64,000 bases of DNA from Negativicutes bacterium (GTDB lineage: Bacteria > Bacillota > Negativicutes > Anaeromusales > Anaeromusaceae): NCBI GenBank assembly GCA_009929485.1, contig SAAJ01000009.1:1-64000 (forward strand), read 5' to 3'. The notes under the pieces are model-generated. The model ran no database searches, was not told the origin of the DNA, and saw nothing but the letters and a program-made list of their open reading frames with translations. The position numbers and the translations under genes are program-made. Positions 37,660 to 46,722 of this stretch are shown here, piece after piece. The number at the start of each line of letters is the position of its first letter. Position 1 is the stretch's first letter.

Positions 37660-38727
37660 ATGAGACGATATGCTCCTATTTTTTTGTTGTCTCTTTGCCT
37701 GGTGATGGTTGCTTTTGTGGGCAGTCTTTTGCTATCAGGGCATGCGGACGAAAAAACAGAAGAGTTTTTACCGGAACTAATGATCTATACGACACTGCCT
37801 GCGGAGACGGTGCAGTCCCTTTTGACAGAGGAAGCGCAAAAACAAGGGTTAAAACTGCAGGTGCGCTCGTTTAGCACTTCCGCAGACTTGTTGAAGCAAT
37901 TGCAGCAAGAACAGCAGACGCCGCAGGCCAGCTTTATTTTGACAGAGCGCATGGCGCTTTTACGAGCCAAAAAGGAAAAGCGGCTGCAGGAATTTTTGTC
38001 GGAAGAGGCGGACCTTGTTTCCGACTCCTTAAAAGATGAAGATGATTTTTGGGTCGGTCTGTGGTATGATCCCTATGTCTTTGTTGTTAACCGAGATGCG
38101 GCAAAACAGTGGAAAAGCGTGCCCAATGATTGGGAAGATATTGTGAAGCAAAGTGAGCTGCGTGTGGCGATGACCGACTTTTTGGCGGCAGAGGCGCCTG
38201 CGCAGTTAATGGAGCAACTGAGCGAAGTATACGGCAGCCGAGAGTGTCTTGCCTATTTGGCTAAGTTGCATCCCCAAGTAGTGAGGTATGCCAAATTTTT
38301 ATCAACTCCGGTTCGAATGGCCGGTATGGGAGAAGCGGATTTGGCGATTACTCCTTACAGCGAGGCGGAAAAATACGTGCGAGACCAATTTCCGGTGCGA
38401 CTCGTCTGGCCGGAACATGGGACAGCCTATATGTTGACAGGGGGCGCTTTAGTTAAAGGCGGGCCCATGCAGAGTGAAGCGAAAAAAATGTTGGACTGGC
38501 TGTTGTCTCCGGCGTGCGCTCAAAAAAGGGAAGCTATTTCGCTATTGGCATTGCCTGCCAATCCGGAAATACAAAAAACTCCGCGGCCGGTTCTTTGGGA
38601 ACTGCGTGACGAAGCGCTGCCTGAAGGAATGAGGCAAAAACAATTGGAAGCCTGGTTGCAGAATATTCGCTTGGGCCTGAAAGCCCCGGAAGGGAACGGA
38701 ATACGAATGGAGGAACAAAAGAAATGA
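37660..38727 (+). CDS. Extracytoplasmic solute-binding protein (family 1-like)
   Basis: It looks like a periplasmic-binding-protein fold of the iron/spermidine/sugar type. It has 355 residues. A hydrophobic N-terminus (YAPIFLLSLCLVMVAFVGSLLL) acts as signal or anchor; there is no lipobox cysteine. Then come LMIYTTLPAETVQSLLTEEAQKQ, DDFWVGLWYDPYVFVVNRDAAKQW, and GEADLAITPYSEAEKY, as expected of a type II binding protein. No permease or ATPase gene is adjacent, so it is an orphan or has a sensory or other role. TTTGGAGG precedes the ATG. Ligand unknown. Confidence 0.75.
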   Translation: MRRYAPIFLLSLCLVMVAFVGSLLLSGHADEKTEEFLPELMIYTTLPAETVQSLLTEEAQKQGLKLQVRSFSTSADLLKQLQQEQQTPQASFILTERMALLRAKKEKRLQEFLSEEADLVSDSLKDEDDFWVGLWYDPYVFVVNRDAAKQWKSVPNDWEDIVKQSELRVAMTDFLAAEAPAQLMEQLSEVYGSRECLAYLAKLHPQVVRYAKFLSTPVRMAGMGEADLAITPYSEAEKYVRDQFPVRLVWPEHGTAYMLTGGALVKGGPMQSEAKKMLDWLLSPACAQKREAISLLALPANPEIQKTPRPVLWELRDEALPEGMRQKQLEAWLQNIRLGLKAPEGNGIRMEEQKK

Positions 38728-40061
38728 TCAAAGCCGGCTTTGTGAGCTTAGGCTGTGTAAAAAATCTGGTAGATACGGAAGTCATGCTCGGCTTGCTGCA
38801 GGATGGCGGCGTCGAGCTGATTGATGATCCGGCGGAAGCCGATATTCTAGTTGTCAATACCTGCGGCTTTATTGATGCCGCTAAAGAAGAATCGTTGCAG
38901 ACAATTTTGCAGATGGCGGAATTTAAGAAAACAGGACGCTGCCGCGGTCTTATTGTGGCCGGTTGTTTGGGGCAGCGGTATCAGCAGGAACTTTTGGATG
39001 AAATGCCGGAAGTGGATGTTATTTTGGGAACCGCTGCGTGGGGGAGAATCCAGGAGGCAGTGGCTGCAGCTCTGGAGGGACGCCGGGCCTTGTTTATTGA
39101 CAGCCTGACAACTCTTTATGACGAAAAAACACCCCGTATTTCTACGATGCCTTCTTATAGCGCTTATGTTAAAGTGGCCGAAGGCTGCAGCAACTGCTGC
39201 ACCTACTGTGTGATTCCCAGTGTGCGCGGCGCCTTTCGCAGCCGACCGATTGAATCGGTAGTGGAAGAGGTAAGGCACTTGGCCCAAAAGGGAGTGCGGG
39301 AAATCAATCTGGTGGCGCAGGATACCACCAGCTATGGCAAGGATTTATACGGGCAGCCTAACTTGGTGGCGCTTTTAAAGGAACTGGCTGTTATTGACGG
39401 GGTGGAATGGATTCGTCTATTGTATTGCTATCCCCGCTATTTTACTGACGAACTTATTGCCTACATGGCCAGTGAACCTAAGATATGCCGTTATGTGGAC
39501 CTGCCACTGCAGCATATTCATGATGGTGTTTTGCAGGCCATGAATCGCAGGGATCGTCAGGCGGATATTGACCTGTTGCTGCAAAAAATCAGACAGGCTA
39601 TGCCGGACGTAGTGCTGCGCACTTCTTTTATCGTCGGTTTTCCCGGGGAAACAGAAGAGCAATTTGCTTTTTTGGAGCAGTGGCTGGAGACCGCACGCTT
39701 TGACCATGTAGGCGTATTTACGTATTCACAGGAAGAGGGTACTGCGGCTGGCGCCATGGCGGAACAAGTGCCGGACGAGGTGAAACAGGAACGTTATCAT
39801 CGTTTAATGGCGCTGCAAAGCAAGATTTCAGAGGAAATAAACCGCTCGTTAGAGGGGCGGGAGCTGCAAGTTATTGTTACCGGACTGGATGAGACGCGTC
39901 CAGAGGTGATTCTAGCTCGTTCTTATCGAGAGGCGCCGGATGTGGATGGACAGATTTACGTAGAAACATCTGGACAAGACGGGCTGAAAGTGGGCGATTC
40001 CCTCAAAGTGCGCATTGCGCAGGGATTCAGTTATGATTTGGTAGCGGAAATTGTTGACTAA
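38724..40061 (+). CDS. rimO: Ribosomal protein S12 methylthiotransferase
   Basis: It methylthiolates the conserved Asp of S12. It has 445 residues: an UPF0004 domain with SLGCVKNLVDTEVM, VVNTCGFIDAAKEES and AGCLGQRY (three cluster cysteines), a radical-SAM domain with EGCSNCCTYCVIP near residue 154, and a C-terminal TRAM domain. ASYSAYVKVAEGC and the LGCVKN start separate it from the MiaB found later in this window. ATGA overlap with the preceding gene. Confidence 0.95.
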   Translation: MIKAGFVSLGCVKNLVDTEVMLGLLQDGGVELIDDPAEADILVVNTCGFIDAAKEESLQTILQMAEFKKTGRCRGLIVAGCLGQRYQQELLDEMPEVDVILGTAAWGRIQEAVAAALEGRRALFIDSLTTLYDEKTPRISTMPSYSAYVKVAEGCSNCCTYCVIPSVRGAFRSRPIESVVEEVRHLAQKGVREINLVAQDTTSYGKDLYGQPNLVALLKELAVIDGVEWIRLLYCYPRYFTDELIAYMASEPKICRYVDLPLQHIHDGVLQAMNRRDRQADIDLLLQKIRQAMPDVVLRTSFIVGFPGETEEQFAFLEQWLETARFDHVGVFTYSQEEGTAAGAMAEQVPDEVKQERYHRLMALQSKISEEINRSLEGRELQVIVTGLDETRPEVILARSYREAPDVDGQIYVETSGQDGLKVGDSLKVRIAQGFSYDLVAEIVD

Positions 40062-40093
40062 AAAACCTGGGACCATGCAAAGGGGAGATCACG

Positions 40094-41368
40094 GTGATTG
40101 CGGAAATTATCAGTACAGGTACGGAACTGCTTCTGGGCGAGATTGTAAATTCCAACGCAGCCTATATTGCCCAGCGGTTAAATGAAGCGGGCATTACCGT
40201 ACATTATCAGAGTACGGTGGGAGATAATCCGCTGCGGATGGAGGAAGTGCTTAAGCAAGGAATGGCCCGTGCCGAGCTGGTGATTACCACAGGCGGTTTG
40301 GGACCAACTCAAGGGGACATTACCCGAGAGGTGTCCGCGGCCCTGTTGGGGTTGGAAATGGTTGAGGATGCGGCTACCGTGGCGCAGCTGCAGGAATTTT
40401 TTCGCCAGCGAAAGCTTCCTATGGCGGAAAGCAATCTGCGTCAAGCGCAACTGCCGGCGGGAGCAATTATCCTGCCTAATTGCTGCGGGACGGCGCCTGG
40501 AAGCATATTGGAGCACGCCAATGGCGTGTTGATCAATCTGCCTGGGCCGCCTGTGGAGATGCAGGCTATGTTGGAGCAGCAGGTGCTGCCGTGGTTGAAG
40601 AATTACCGCCCGGCCTTAGGGTGCATCCGCTCACGTATTTTCCGGTGCGTAGGCATTGGAGAGTCTTTGTTGGAAGAAAAGCTGATGGATTTAGTTTTGT
40701 CTCAGGGAAACCCAACAGTAGCCTTTCTGGCTCGCAGCGGTGAAATGTTCGTGCGCCTTACGGCGCAGGGTGAAACGGAAGAGGCGGCGTTGCAGCTTAT
40801 GGAGCCTTGGAGTACGCAGATTCGCGAACGCTTGGGTGATGCTGTCATTAGCGACGACGACGCGACCTTGGAAGAAGTTGTTGGCCGAGAAATGTTGAAA
40901 AAAGGCTGGACGATGGCGACGGCGGAATCCTGCACAGCAGGCATGGTGGCGGCTAGGATAGCCAATGTGCCTGGCTCGTCCGCTTATCTGACAGGCGGCA
41001 TTATCGCTTATGACAACCGGGTAAAGCAGGAACTGTTGGCAGTGCCGGAATCCTTGCTGCGGGATTTTGGCGCGGTGAGCGTGCAGACGGCGGAAGCTAT
41101 GGCTATTGGCGCTCGCAAAGCCTGCGGCGTTGAAGTAGCTTTGGCCACAACGGGGATTGCCGGTCCTGACGGAGGTAGTGAGGCCAAGCCTGTTGGGCTG
41201 GTGCACATGGCGGTTGTGGGTCCATGGGGGATTTGGCAGGAAGAGGGACGGTTTTATGGAAGCCGTCAACAGATCCGCAGCCATGCGACGGCTCGGGCGC
41301 TGGCGCTGCTGGTACGATATTTACGCCAGTTTGAGGCGAAAAAAGACACTGATGAAAAAACGACTTGA
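40094..41368 (+). CDS. cinA: CinA: nicotinamide-nucleotide amidohydrolase with MoCF-like domain
   Basis: The C-terminal PncC domain deamidates nicotinamide mononucleotide in NAD recycling; the N-terminal domain has ADP-ribose pyrophosphatase activity in relatives. It has 424 residues. The N-terminus has EIISTGTELLLGEIVNSNA and TTGGLGPTQGDITRE; the C-terminus has TAESCTAGMVAARIANVPGSS and ATTGIAGPDGG. GTG start after AAAGGGGAGATCAC. In many Firmicutes cinA precedes recA; here a helicase gene stands between. Confidence 0.93.
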   Translation: MIAEIISTGTELLLGEIVNSNAAYIAQRLNEAGITVHYQSTVGDNPLRMEEVLKQGMARAELVITTGGLGPTQGDITREVSAALLGLEMVEDAATVAQLQEFFRQRKLPMAESNLRQAQLPAGAIILPNCCGTAPGSILEHANGVLINLPGPPVEMQAMLEQQVLPWLKNYRPALGCIRSRIFRCVGIGESLLEEKLMDLVLSQGNPTVAFLARSGEMFVRLTAQGETEEAALQLMEPWSTQIRERLGDAVISDDDATLEEVVGREMLKKGWTMATAESCTAGMVAARIANVPGSSAYLTGGIIAYDNRVKQELLAVPESLLRDFGAVSVQTAEAMAIGARKACGVEVALATTGIAGPDGGSEAKPVGLVHMAVVGPWGIWQEEGRFYGSRQQIRSHATARALALLVRYLRQFEAKKDTDEKTT

Positions 41369-41403
41369 TTAGTTGTTTGTTTATAAAATAGGAGGAATTT
41401 ATT

Positions 41404-42972
41404 TTGGAAGAAAAAAACGTAAACTTTGAAGAACTGGGAATTAGCAAGAAAGTATTGAGTGCGCTGAGCGCGATGGGTTTTGAAGCGCCTTCGCCGATTC
41501 AGAGCGAGACCATTCCTCATGTGCTGGGTGGCAAGGACATTATTGGTCAGGCCCAGACCGGCACAGGCAAGACCGCCGCTTTTGGCATTCCCCTTGTGGA
41601 AAAAGTTACGCCTGATAAGGTGGTACAGGCATTGGTGCTGACTCCTACACGGGAGCTGGCGATTCAGGTGGCCGAAGAAATTTCTAATATCGGCAAAGGC
41701 AAGCGTGTGCGCGTGCTGCCGGTATACGGCGGTCAGCCGATTGATCGGCAGATTCGCGCCATTCGCGCTGGCGCCCAAATTGTAATTGGTACGCCGGGAC
41801 GTCTGCTGGATCATATTCGTCGCCAAACATTGCGCTTAGATAAAGTGCAGATGGTCGTAATGGATGAAGCGGACGAAATGCTGGACATGGGCTTTGTCGA
41901 GGATATTGAGTCAATTTTATCGCATACGCCGGAAGAATCGCGGCAAACTCTGCTTTTCTCGGCCACCATGCCTGCGGCTATCGCTTCGCTGGCCAAACGC
42001 TATATGAAAGATCCCTTTACCGTGACTATTAGCCGCGAGCAGCTTACCGTACCGGCTATCGAACAGTTCTATTATGAAACAAGAGACAAGCTGGAGGCGT
42101 TATGCCGGGTGCTTGATCTGGAGGAAACCGGTAAAAGCATTGTTTTCTGCCGTACCAAAAAAGGTGTGGATGACTTGGTGGCATCCTTGCAGACACGCGG
42201 CTATCTTGTGGACGGCCTGCATGGCGATCTTAGCCAGAATCAGCGTGACCGCGTTATGAAACAGGTCCGCATTGGTAAGCTTGATATTTTGGTGGCTACC
42301 GATGTGGCGGCGCGCGGTATTGATATTGATGACATTACTCATGTTATTAATTACGATATCCCGCAGGATCACGAATCCTATGTGCATCGTATCGGACGTA
42401 CGGGACGTGCCGGCCGGACCGGTGTGGCGCTGACCTTTATCAATCCTCGCGAGTTCCGCCAGTTAAAGAGCATTGAGCGGGCGACGCACAGCCGGTTGGT
42501 ACGCCGGGCCGTGCCTAGTGCTTCCGACGTGTTGAAGCGTCATGAAGAAACGCTTAAGGAGCGGTTGGCCACCTTGATTTCGCGCGGCAATCTTGACGAG
42601 TATATTTCCATTGTTGAAGAAATGGCTGAAAGCCATGATGCGGTCGATGTCGCTGCAGCGGCCATGAAGCTGGCGCAAGAAGGCTTCAAGCTGGTGGAAG
42701 AGACACCGGTTATGATGGAAAATACAGAGGGCATGGTACGGCTCTTCCTGAATGTCGGCCGGGCGCAGAATATTCGCCCTGAGGACATTGTAAGGGCGAT
42801 TGCTACGGAAGCCGATATTCCTGGTAAGGTCATTGGCATGATCAATATTTACGACCGTTTCACTTTTGTGGAAGTGCCCCAGAATATGGCGGAACGGGTA
42901 ATGGCGGTCATGCATAAGGGCACCATTAAAGGCTACCAGGTTAATGTGGAGCCTGCCAAAGGAAAAAGATAA
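41404..42972 (+). CDS. DEAD-box RNA helicase (CshA/DeaD type)
   Basis: An ATP-dependent RNA helicase, likely in ribosome assembly or RNA decay. It has 522 residues. Motifs in order: Q motif (PSPIQSETIP), AQTGTGKT near residue 50, PTRELAIQV, TPGRLLDH, VMDEADEMLDMG, FSATMP, then VATDVAARGIDID and HRIGRTGRAGRTG. A C-terminal DbpA-type RRM-like domain spans about residues 440-515 (MVRLFLNVGRAQNIRPEDIV). TTG start 9 to 10 bases after TAGGAGG. Confidence 0.93.
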   Translation: MEEKNVNFEELGISKKVLSALSAMGFEAPSPIQSETIPHVLGGKDIIGQAQTGTGKTAAFGIPLVEKVTPDKVVQALVLTPTRELAIQVAEEISNIGKGKRVRVLPVYGGQPIDRQIRAIRAGAQIVIGTPGRLLDHIRRQTLRLDKVQMVVMDEADEMLDMGFVEDIESILSHTPEESRQTLLFSATMPAAIASLAKRYMKDPFTVTISREQLTVPAIEQFYYETRDKLEALCRVLDLEETGKSIVFCRTKKGVDDLVASLQTRGYLVDGLHGDLSQNQRDRVMKQVRIGKLDILVATDVAARGIDIDDITHVINYDIPQDHESYVHRIGRTGRAGRTGVALTFINPREFRQLKSIERATHSRLVRRAVPSASDVLKRHEETLKERLATLISRGNLDEYISIVEEMAESHDAVDVAAAAMKLAQEGFKLVEETPVMMENTEGMVRLFLNVGRAQNIRPEDIVRAIATEADIPGKVIGMINIYDRFTFVEVPQNMAERVMAVMHKGTIKGYQVNVEPAKGKR

Positions 42973-42985
42973 GCATTAGTTGTAT

Positions 42986-43028
42986 AAAGGCTGCGGAAGA
43001 CTTTCGAGTTTTCCGCAGCCTTTATTTT
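42986..43028 (+). terminator. Terminator after the DEAD-box gene
   Basis: AAAGGCTGCGGAA/TTCCGCAGCCTTT stem of thirteen pairs, followed by ATTTTA. Confidence 0.88.
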
Positions 43029-43075
43029 ACGGCTGAAAAACCTAGGGTTATCAAAGCCTGGGAGCTTCTGTCTAC

Positions 43076-43164
43076 ACGGCGGCATAACTGTATTTGAGAC
43101 AAGATTTGCGTCCTGCGGACCGTCTTGCTCCAATAAAAGTCTCAAATACAATCACGGCCGCCGT
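43076..43164. repeat. Nested palindromic repeat between the helicase gene and recA
   Basis: Three nested inverted repeats: ACGGCGGC/GCCGCCGT (43076-43083 with 43157-43164), TGTATTTGAGAC/GTCTCAAATACA (43089-43100 with 43139-43150, perfect 12 bp), and GTCC-TGC-GGAC at the centre (43110-43120). The inner part, from TCCTGCGGACCG to AAAAGT, matches the tails of copies A and B at the start of the window. It is too symmetrical and lacks the T-run of a terminator. The rest of 42973-43259 holds nothing else I can name. Confidence 0.7.
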
Positions 43165-43259
43165 AGCCTCAGTCGCACCCTCCCGTGACTCCGATTCTCT
43201 TGTTCAATCCTTTATCCCTTTCAAAAGATCACACAGCAGCTTTTTCTTGCAGCCTCTTC

Positions 43260-43289
43260 TTGACTTTCCGAACCTTTGTTTGGTAAAAT
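43260..43289 (+). promoter_or_regulatory. Promoter of recA
   Basis: TTGACT at 43260-43265 and TAAAAT at 43284-43289, 18 bases apart. The LexA-type box lies between the two elements. Confidence 0.75.
43269..43282 (+). promoter_or_regulatory. LexA (SOS) box of recA
   Basis: CGAAC-CTTT-GTTTG differs at one position from the Gram-positive SOS consensus CGAAC-N4-GTTCG. Its place between -35 and -10 of the recA promoter is that of a repressor site. No lexA gene is in the window. Confidence 0.75.
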
Positions 43290-43318
43290 GAAAGAGGAAA
43301 AATGAAGGGGGCAGAACA

Positions 43319-44380
43319 ATGGAGCGACAGAATGCGGAAAAGATGCGGGCGTTAGAGCAGGCAGTCAAGCAGATTGAAAAAGATTTCGGCAAAGGCTCGA
43401 TTATGAAGCTTGGCGAGGCCGCCGCGAAGATGAACGTAGAAGTAATTCCATCAGGCGCATTGTCCTTGGATGTCGCCCTGGGCGTTGGCGGTGTGCCGCG
43501 GGGGCGTGTTGTGGAGATTTACGGACCGGAGTCGTCTGGTAAAACTACGGTTGCGTTACATATGATTGCGGAGGCGCAGCGTTTAGGCGGCGTAGCCGCG
43601 TTTGTTGATGCCGAGCATGCGCTCGATCCAGTATATTCCCGTAAGCTGGGCGTAGACATTGACAACTTATTAATTTCACAGCCGGATAATGGCGAACAGG
43701 CGCTGGAAATTACCGATGCTTTAGTGCGCAGTTCCGCTATTGACATCATTGTTATCGATTCGGTGGCCGCGTTGGTTCCTAAAGCGGAAATTGAAGGCGA
43801 AATGGGCGACTCCCATGTGGGGCTTCAAGCGCGCTTGATGTCGCAGGCCATGCGGAAATTGACAGGCGCCATCAGTAAATCTCGTTGTACTGCGGTTTTT
43901 ATTAACCAGATTCGAGAAAAAGTAGGGGTCATGTTCGGCAATCCGGAAACAACGACAGGCGGTCGGGCGTTGAAGTTTTACTCCACCATTCGTCTGGACG
44001 TGCGGCGCATTGACAGTGTTAAACAAGGCAACGATATCATTGGCAATCGCACCCGGGTTAAAGTTGTAAAAAACAAGGTGGCGCCGCCTTTCCGGCAAGC
44101 GGAATTTGATATTGTGTACGGCGAAGGCATATCTAGAGAAGGAATTATCTTGGATATGGCGACCGATTTGGACATTCTTGAAAAGAGCGGTTCCTGGTAT
44201 TCGTATCAAAGCAATCGGCTGGGACAAGGAAGGGAAAACATCAAACAGTTTTTCAAGGAAAACCCGGCAGTGGCAGATGAAATTGAAGTGCAAATTCGGC
44301 AAAAACTCCTTGGCAGCAAATTGCCGGCAGAAGAGGCGGAGGAAGCTAAAACTGCGAAAGAAACTGGGAATGACGAATGA
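43319..44380 (+). CDS. recA: Recombinase RecA
   Basis: It forms the nucleoprotein filament for homologous recombination and triggers LexA self-cleavage. It has 353 residues: the N-terminal helix, [13 protein letters not shown] (Walker A, near residue 69), [44 protein letters not shown] (Walker B and L1), [27 protein letters not shown] (L2), and an acidic C-terminal tail. It overlaps recX by four bases. Confidence 0.98.
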   Translation: MERQNAEKMRALEQAVKQIEKDFGKGSIMKLGEAAAKMNVEVIPSGALSLDVALGVGGVPRGRVVEIYGPESSGKTTVALHMIAEAQRLGGVAAFVDAEHALDPVYSRKLGVDIDNLLISQPDNGEQALEITDALVRSSAIDIIVIDSVAALVPKAEIEGEMGDSHVGLQARLMSQAMRKLTGAISKSRCTAVFINQIREKVGVMFGNPETTTGGRALKFYSTIRLDVRRIDSVKQGNDIIGNRTRVKVVKNKVAPPFRQAEFDIVYGEGISREGIILDMATDLDILEKSGSWYSYQSNRLGQGRENIKQFFKENPAVADEIEVQIRQKLLGSKLPAEEAEEAKTAKETGNDE

Positions 44381-44844
44381 ATACGTCCCGTGAAGTAGTA
44401 AAAGCGGCGCTGCAGATGTTGCAGCGCCGCTTTTACAGCAAACAGGAATTGGCGGAAAAATTGCGGCGTAAGGGAGCGGCGGAAGAAGCGTTGCAGGAAG
44501 CGTTAGCACAATTGGAACAGTGGAATTACCTGAACGATCAGCGCCTTTGTAAACGCCAAGTGCTGCTGAAAGTGCAGGAAGGACGCTACGGGCGCTTGCG
44601 CATTGAGCAGATTCTCCGACAAAAGGGCTTTGCCGGAGAGGATGTAGCAGAAGCCTGGGAGGCGCAGGAGGACGAGCTGCCTAGCGAAGAGGAAAGGGCT
44701 TTGCGGCTATTACAAAGACGTTTTCGTTCCAGCGGTGAAGAAGAACAACGTTTACTGCGTTTTTTATGGCAAAGAGGATTTTCGGCGGCTGTGGCGCGGC
44801 GAACCGTGGCTTTGTACTTGGCGGACAACGGGGCGTCTTCTTGA
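44377..44844 (+). CDS. recX: RecA regulator RecX
   Basis: It binds and modulates RecA filaments. It has 155 residues and three-helix repeats: [23 protein letters not shown], then [31 protein letters not shown], and a third repeat near the end ([19 protein letters not shown]). ATGA overlap with recA means the two are co-transcribed and probably translationally coupled. Confidence 0.93.
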   Translation: MNTSREVVKAALQMLQRRFYSKQELAEKLRRKGAAEEALQEALAQLEQWNYLNDQRLCKRQVLLKVQEGRYGRLRIEQILRQKGFAGEDVAEAWEAQEDELPSEEERALRLLQRRFRSSGEEEQRLLRFLWQRGFSAAVARRTVALYLADNGASS

Positions 44845-44869
44845 CACTGTTGTAAAAACCAAGTAAAAT
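44841..44869 (+). promoter_or_regulatory. Strong promoter of a small RNA or the rny leader
   Basis: TTGACA at 44841-44846 and TAAAAT at 44864-44869, 17 bases apart; the -35 overlaps the recX stop. Transcription would begin near 44876. Confidence 0.8.
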
Positions 44870-44875
44870 AAAATC

Positions 44876-44985
44876 GTTAACTCGCCAGAGGTTGACAACA
44901 TCCATACGGTCATTTCCTTGCCGAGATGTCGGGGGGATGCTTAGGTTTGTTGATGCAAAAGCCGAGTGATAGCTCGGCTTTTCCT
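44876..44985 (+). ncRNA. Predicted small RNA or attenuated rny leader
   Basis: A near-consensus promoter is followed about 80 bases later by an intrinsic terminator. That would give a free RNA of about 105-110 nucleotides upstream of the RNase Y gene. Possible internal pairing: CATCC near 44899 with GGATG near 44934, closing a region with a C-poor loop and a GGGGGG run. A 10-codon frame (MLRFVDAKAE) starts right after that run and ends inside the terminator hairpin, so a leader peptide is also conceivable. No known riboswitch motif fits. Confidence 0.5.
44957..44985 (+). terminator. Terminator or attenuator upstream of rny
   Basis: AAAAGCCGAG-TGATAG-CTCGGCTTTT followed by CCTTT; a ten-pair stem with A/U at the base. 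It stands 110 bases before the start of rny. A further hairpin, CGGCAT/ATGCCG, is at 45018-45037. Confidence 0.8.
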
Positions 44986-45094
44986 TTATGCATAACAAGA
45001 GGTCTCGTGATGCGTCTCGGCATGGAGAACGATGCCGTACTACAGATGAACTAGAGCCATATGAAGTAGTTATAAAAAAAGGAGGTGTCGAGTT

Positions 45095-46630
45095 ATTATC
45101 GAAGTAATTGCAGCAGCCGTTGTCATGGGAGCAGTCGGAGTCGGAGCGGGATATTGGATTCGAAAAAGTACCGCAGAAGCCAAGATTGCCTCCGCAGAGG
45201 AAGCGGCGCGGAAAATTGTAGAAGAAGCCGAGCGGACCGGAGAAGCGCGAAAAAAGGAAGCTTTGGTGGAAGCCAAAGAGGAAATTCACCGTTTGCGCGT
45301 GGAAATGGAACGTGAAGGCAAAGAACGTCGTGGCGAATTGCAGCGTCTAGAACGTCGTTTGGTTCAGAAAGAAGAAAATCTGGATCGAAAAATGGATGCT
45401 GTGGAAAAAAAGGAAGAAGTTTTAGGCCGTAAGGAAGGCGAAGTAGAGCGCGCCCAGGAAAAAATTAATGCGGTCTATGAAAAGCAGTTGGCGGAATTGG
45501 AACGTCTTTCCGGCATGTCGTCGGAAGAGGCGCGTACGTTGTTGCTGGCTCGGGCACAAGAAGAAATTCGTCATGAAACAGCTATTATGATCAAAGAACT
45601 GGAGCAGCAGGCGAAAGAAGAAGCCGATAAGAAGGCGCGGGAAATCGTGTCTGCGGCGATTCAACGCTGTGCAGCCGATCATGTTGCTGAAACCACAGTT
45701 TCTGTGGTAGCCTTGCCTAATGATGAAATGAAGGGTCGCATTATTGGTCGTGAAGGCCGCAATATTCGTACCTTGGAAACATTGACAGGCATTGATTTGA
45801 TTATTGACGACACGCCGGAAGCGGTTATTCTTTCCGGCTTTGATCCGGTGCGCAGGGAAGTTGCCCGCTTAGCTTTAGAAAAGCTAATTACCGATGGCCG
45901 TATTCACCCGGCGCGGATTGAAGAAATGGTAGAAAAAGCCCAGAAGGAAGTTGAGCAGCGCATTAAAGAAGCCGGCGAACAAGCTACCTTTGAGACCGGC
46001 GTTCATGGTTTGCATCCTGAAATCATTCGGCTTTTGGGCCGTTTGAAATATCGCACCAGCTATGGACAGAATGTTCTTAAACATTCTATTGAAGTATCTC
46101 ACTTGGCCGGCGTTATGGCTGCCGAGCTGGGTGTGGATGTTATGCTGGCGAAACGGGCCGGTTTGCTCCATGATCTAGGAAAAGCAGTGGACCATGAAAT
46201 GGAAGGGTCCCATGTTACCATTGGCGGTGATTTGGCGAAGAAATTTCGTGAGTCGCCGGAAGTGGTTAACTCCATCTTGGCGCATCATGGCGATGAAGAG
46301 CCGCGGACAGTGCAAGCAGTACTTGTGGCGGCGGCAGATGCCATCTCGGCAGCTCGTCCGGGCGCCCGCAGGGAAAGCTTGGAAAGCTATTTGAAGCGTT
46401 TGAGCCGGTTGGAAGAAATCGCCGAGTCCTTTGAAGGCGTAGAAAAATCCTTTGCCATTCAGGCAGGCCGCGAAGTGCGCATTATGGTCAAACCTGAAAA
46501 AATTGACGATTTAGCGTCGGTTCGCTTGGTACGGGATATTGTTAAACGGATTGAGAATGAACTGGAATATCCGGGACAGATTAAAGTAACGGTAATCCGA
46601 GAAGTTCGCGCTGTTGAATACGCAAAATAA
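45095..46630 (+). CDS. rny: Ribonuclease Y
   Basis: A membrane-anchored endoribonuclease that starts mRNA decay. With the ATT at 45095 as start it has 511 residues: a membrane anchor ([22 protein letters not shown]), a long charged coiled coil to about 200, a KH domain ([24 protein letters not shown]) and an HD domain with the metal His-Asp pair in [14 protein letters not shown]. The strong site AAAGGAGGTG is 9 bases before the ATT. The first ATG, at 45125, would remove half the anchor and lies about 40 bases from that site. No ATG, GTG or TTG lies in frame between. Confidence 0.88.
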   Translation: MIEVIAAAVVMGAVGVGAGYWIRKSTAEAKIASAEEAARKIVEEAERTGEARKKEALVEAKEEIHRLRVEMEREGKERRGELQRLERRLVQKEENLDRKMDAVEKKEEVLGRKEGEVERAQEKINAVYEKQLAELERLSGMSSEEARTLLLARAQEEIRHETAIMIKELEQQAKEEADKKAREIVSAAIQRCAADHVAETTVSVVALPNDEMKGRIIGREGRNIRTLETLTGIDLIIDDTPEAVILSGFDPVRREVARLALEKLITDGRIHPARIEEMVEKAQKEVEQRIKEAGEQATFETGVHGLHPEIIRLLGRLKYRTSYGQNVLKHSIEVSHLAGVMAAELGVDVMLAKRAGLLHDLGKAVDHEMEGSHVTIGGDLAKKFRESPEVVNSILAHHGDEEPRTVQAVLVAAADAISAARPGARRESLESYLKRLSRLEEIAESFEGVEKSFAIQAGREVRIMVKPEKIDDLASVRLVRDIVKRIENELEYPGQIKVTVIREVRAVEYAK

Positions 46631-46631
46631 C

Positions 46632-46670
46632 GAAAAGAAACGACCTTGTTTAAGGTCGTTTCTTTTCCTT
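46632..46670 (+). terminator. Terminator after rny
   Basis: A perfect sixteen-pair stem GAAAAGAAACGACCTT/AAGGTCGTTTCTTTTC with a GTTT loop, just after the stop codon. Confidence 0.88.
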
Positions 46671-46722
46671 CTGCTTTGATTGGCTACAAGGCGTGCATAG
46701 CGCTGCAGCAAGGGGGAGAATT

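Noticed and set aside
40691-41284. A 197-codon - frame inside cinA
   Set aside because: It is fully antisense to CinA motifs and lacks a ribosome site and any recognisable domain.
44952-45056. A 34-codon frame starting at ATG and crossing the terminator before rny
   Set aside because: No ribosome site, it crosses a strong terminator hairpin, and its composition is not protein-like.
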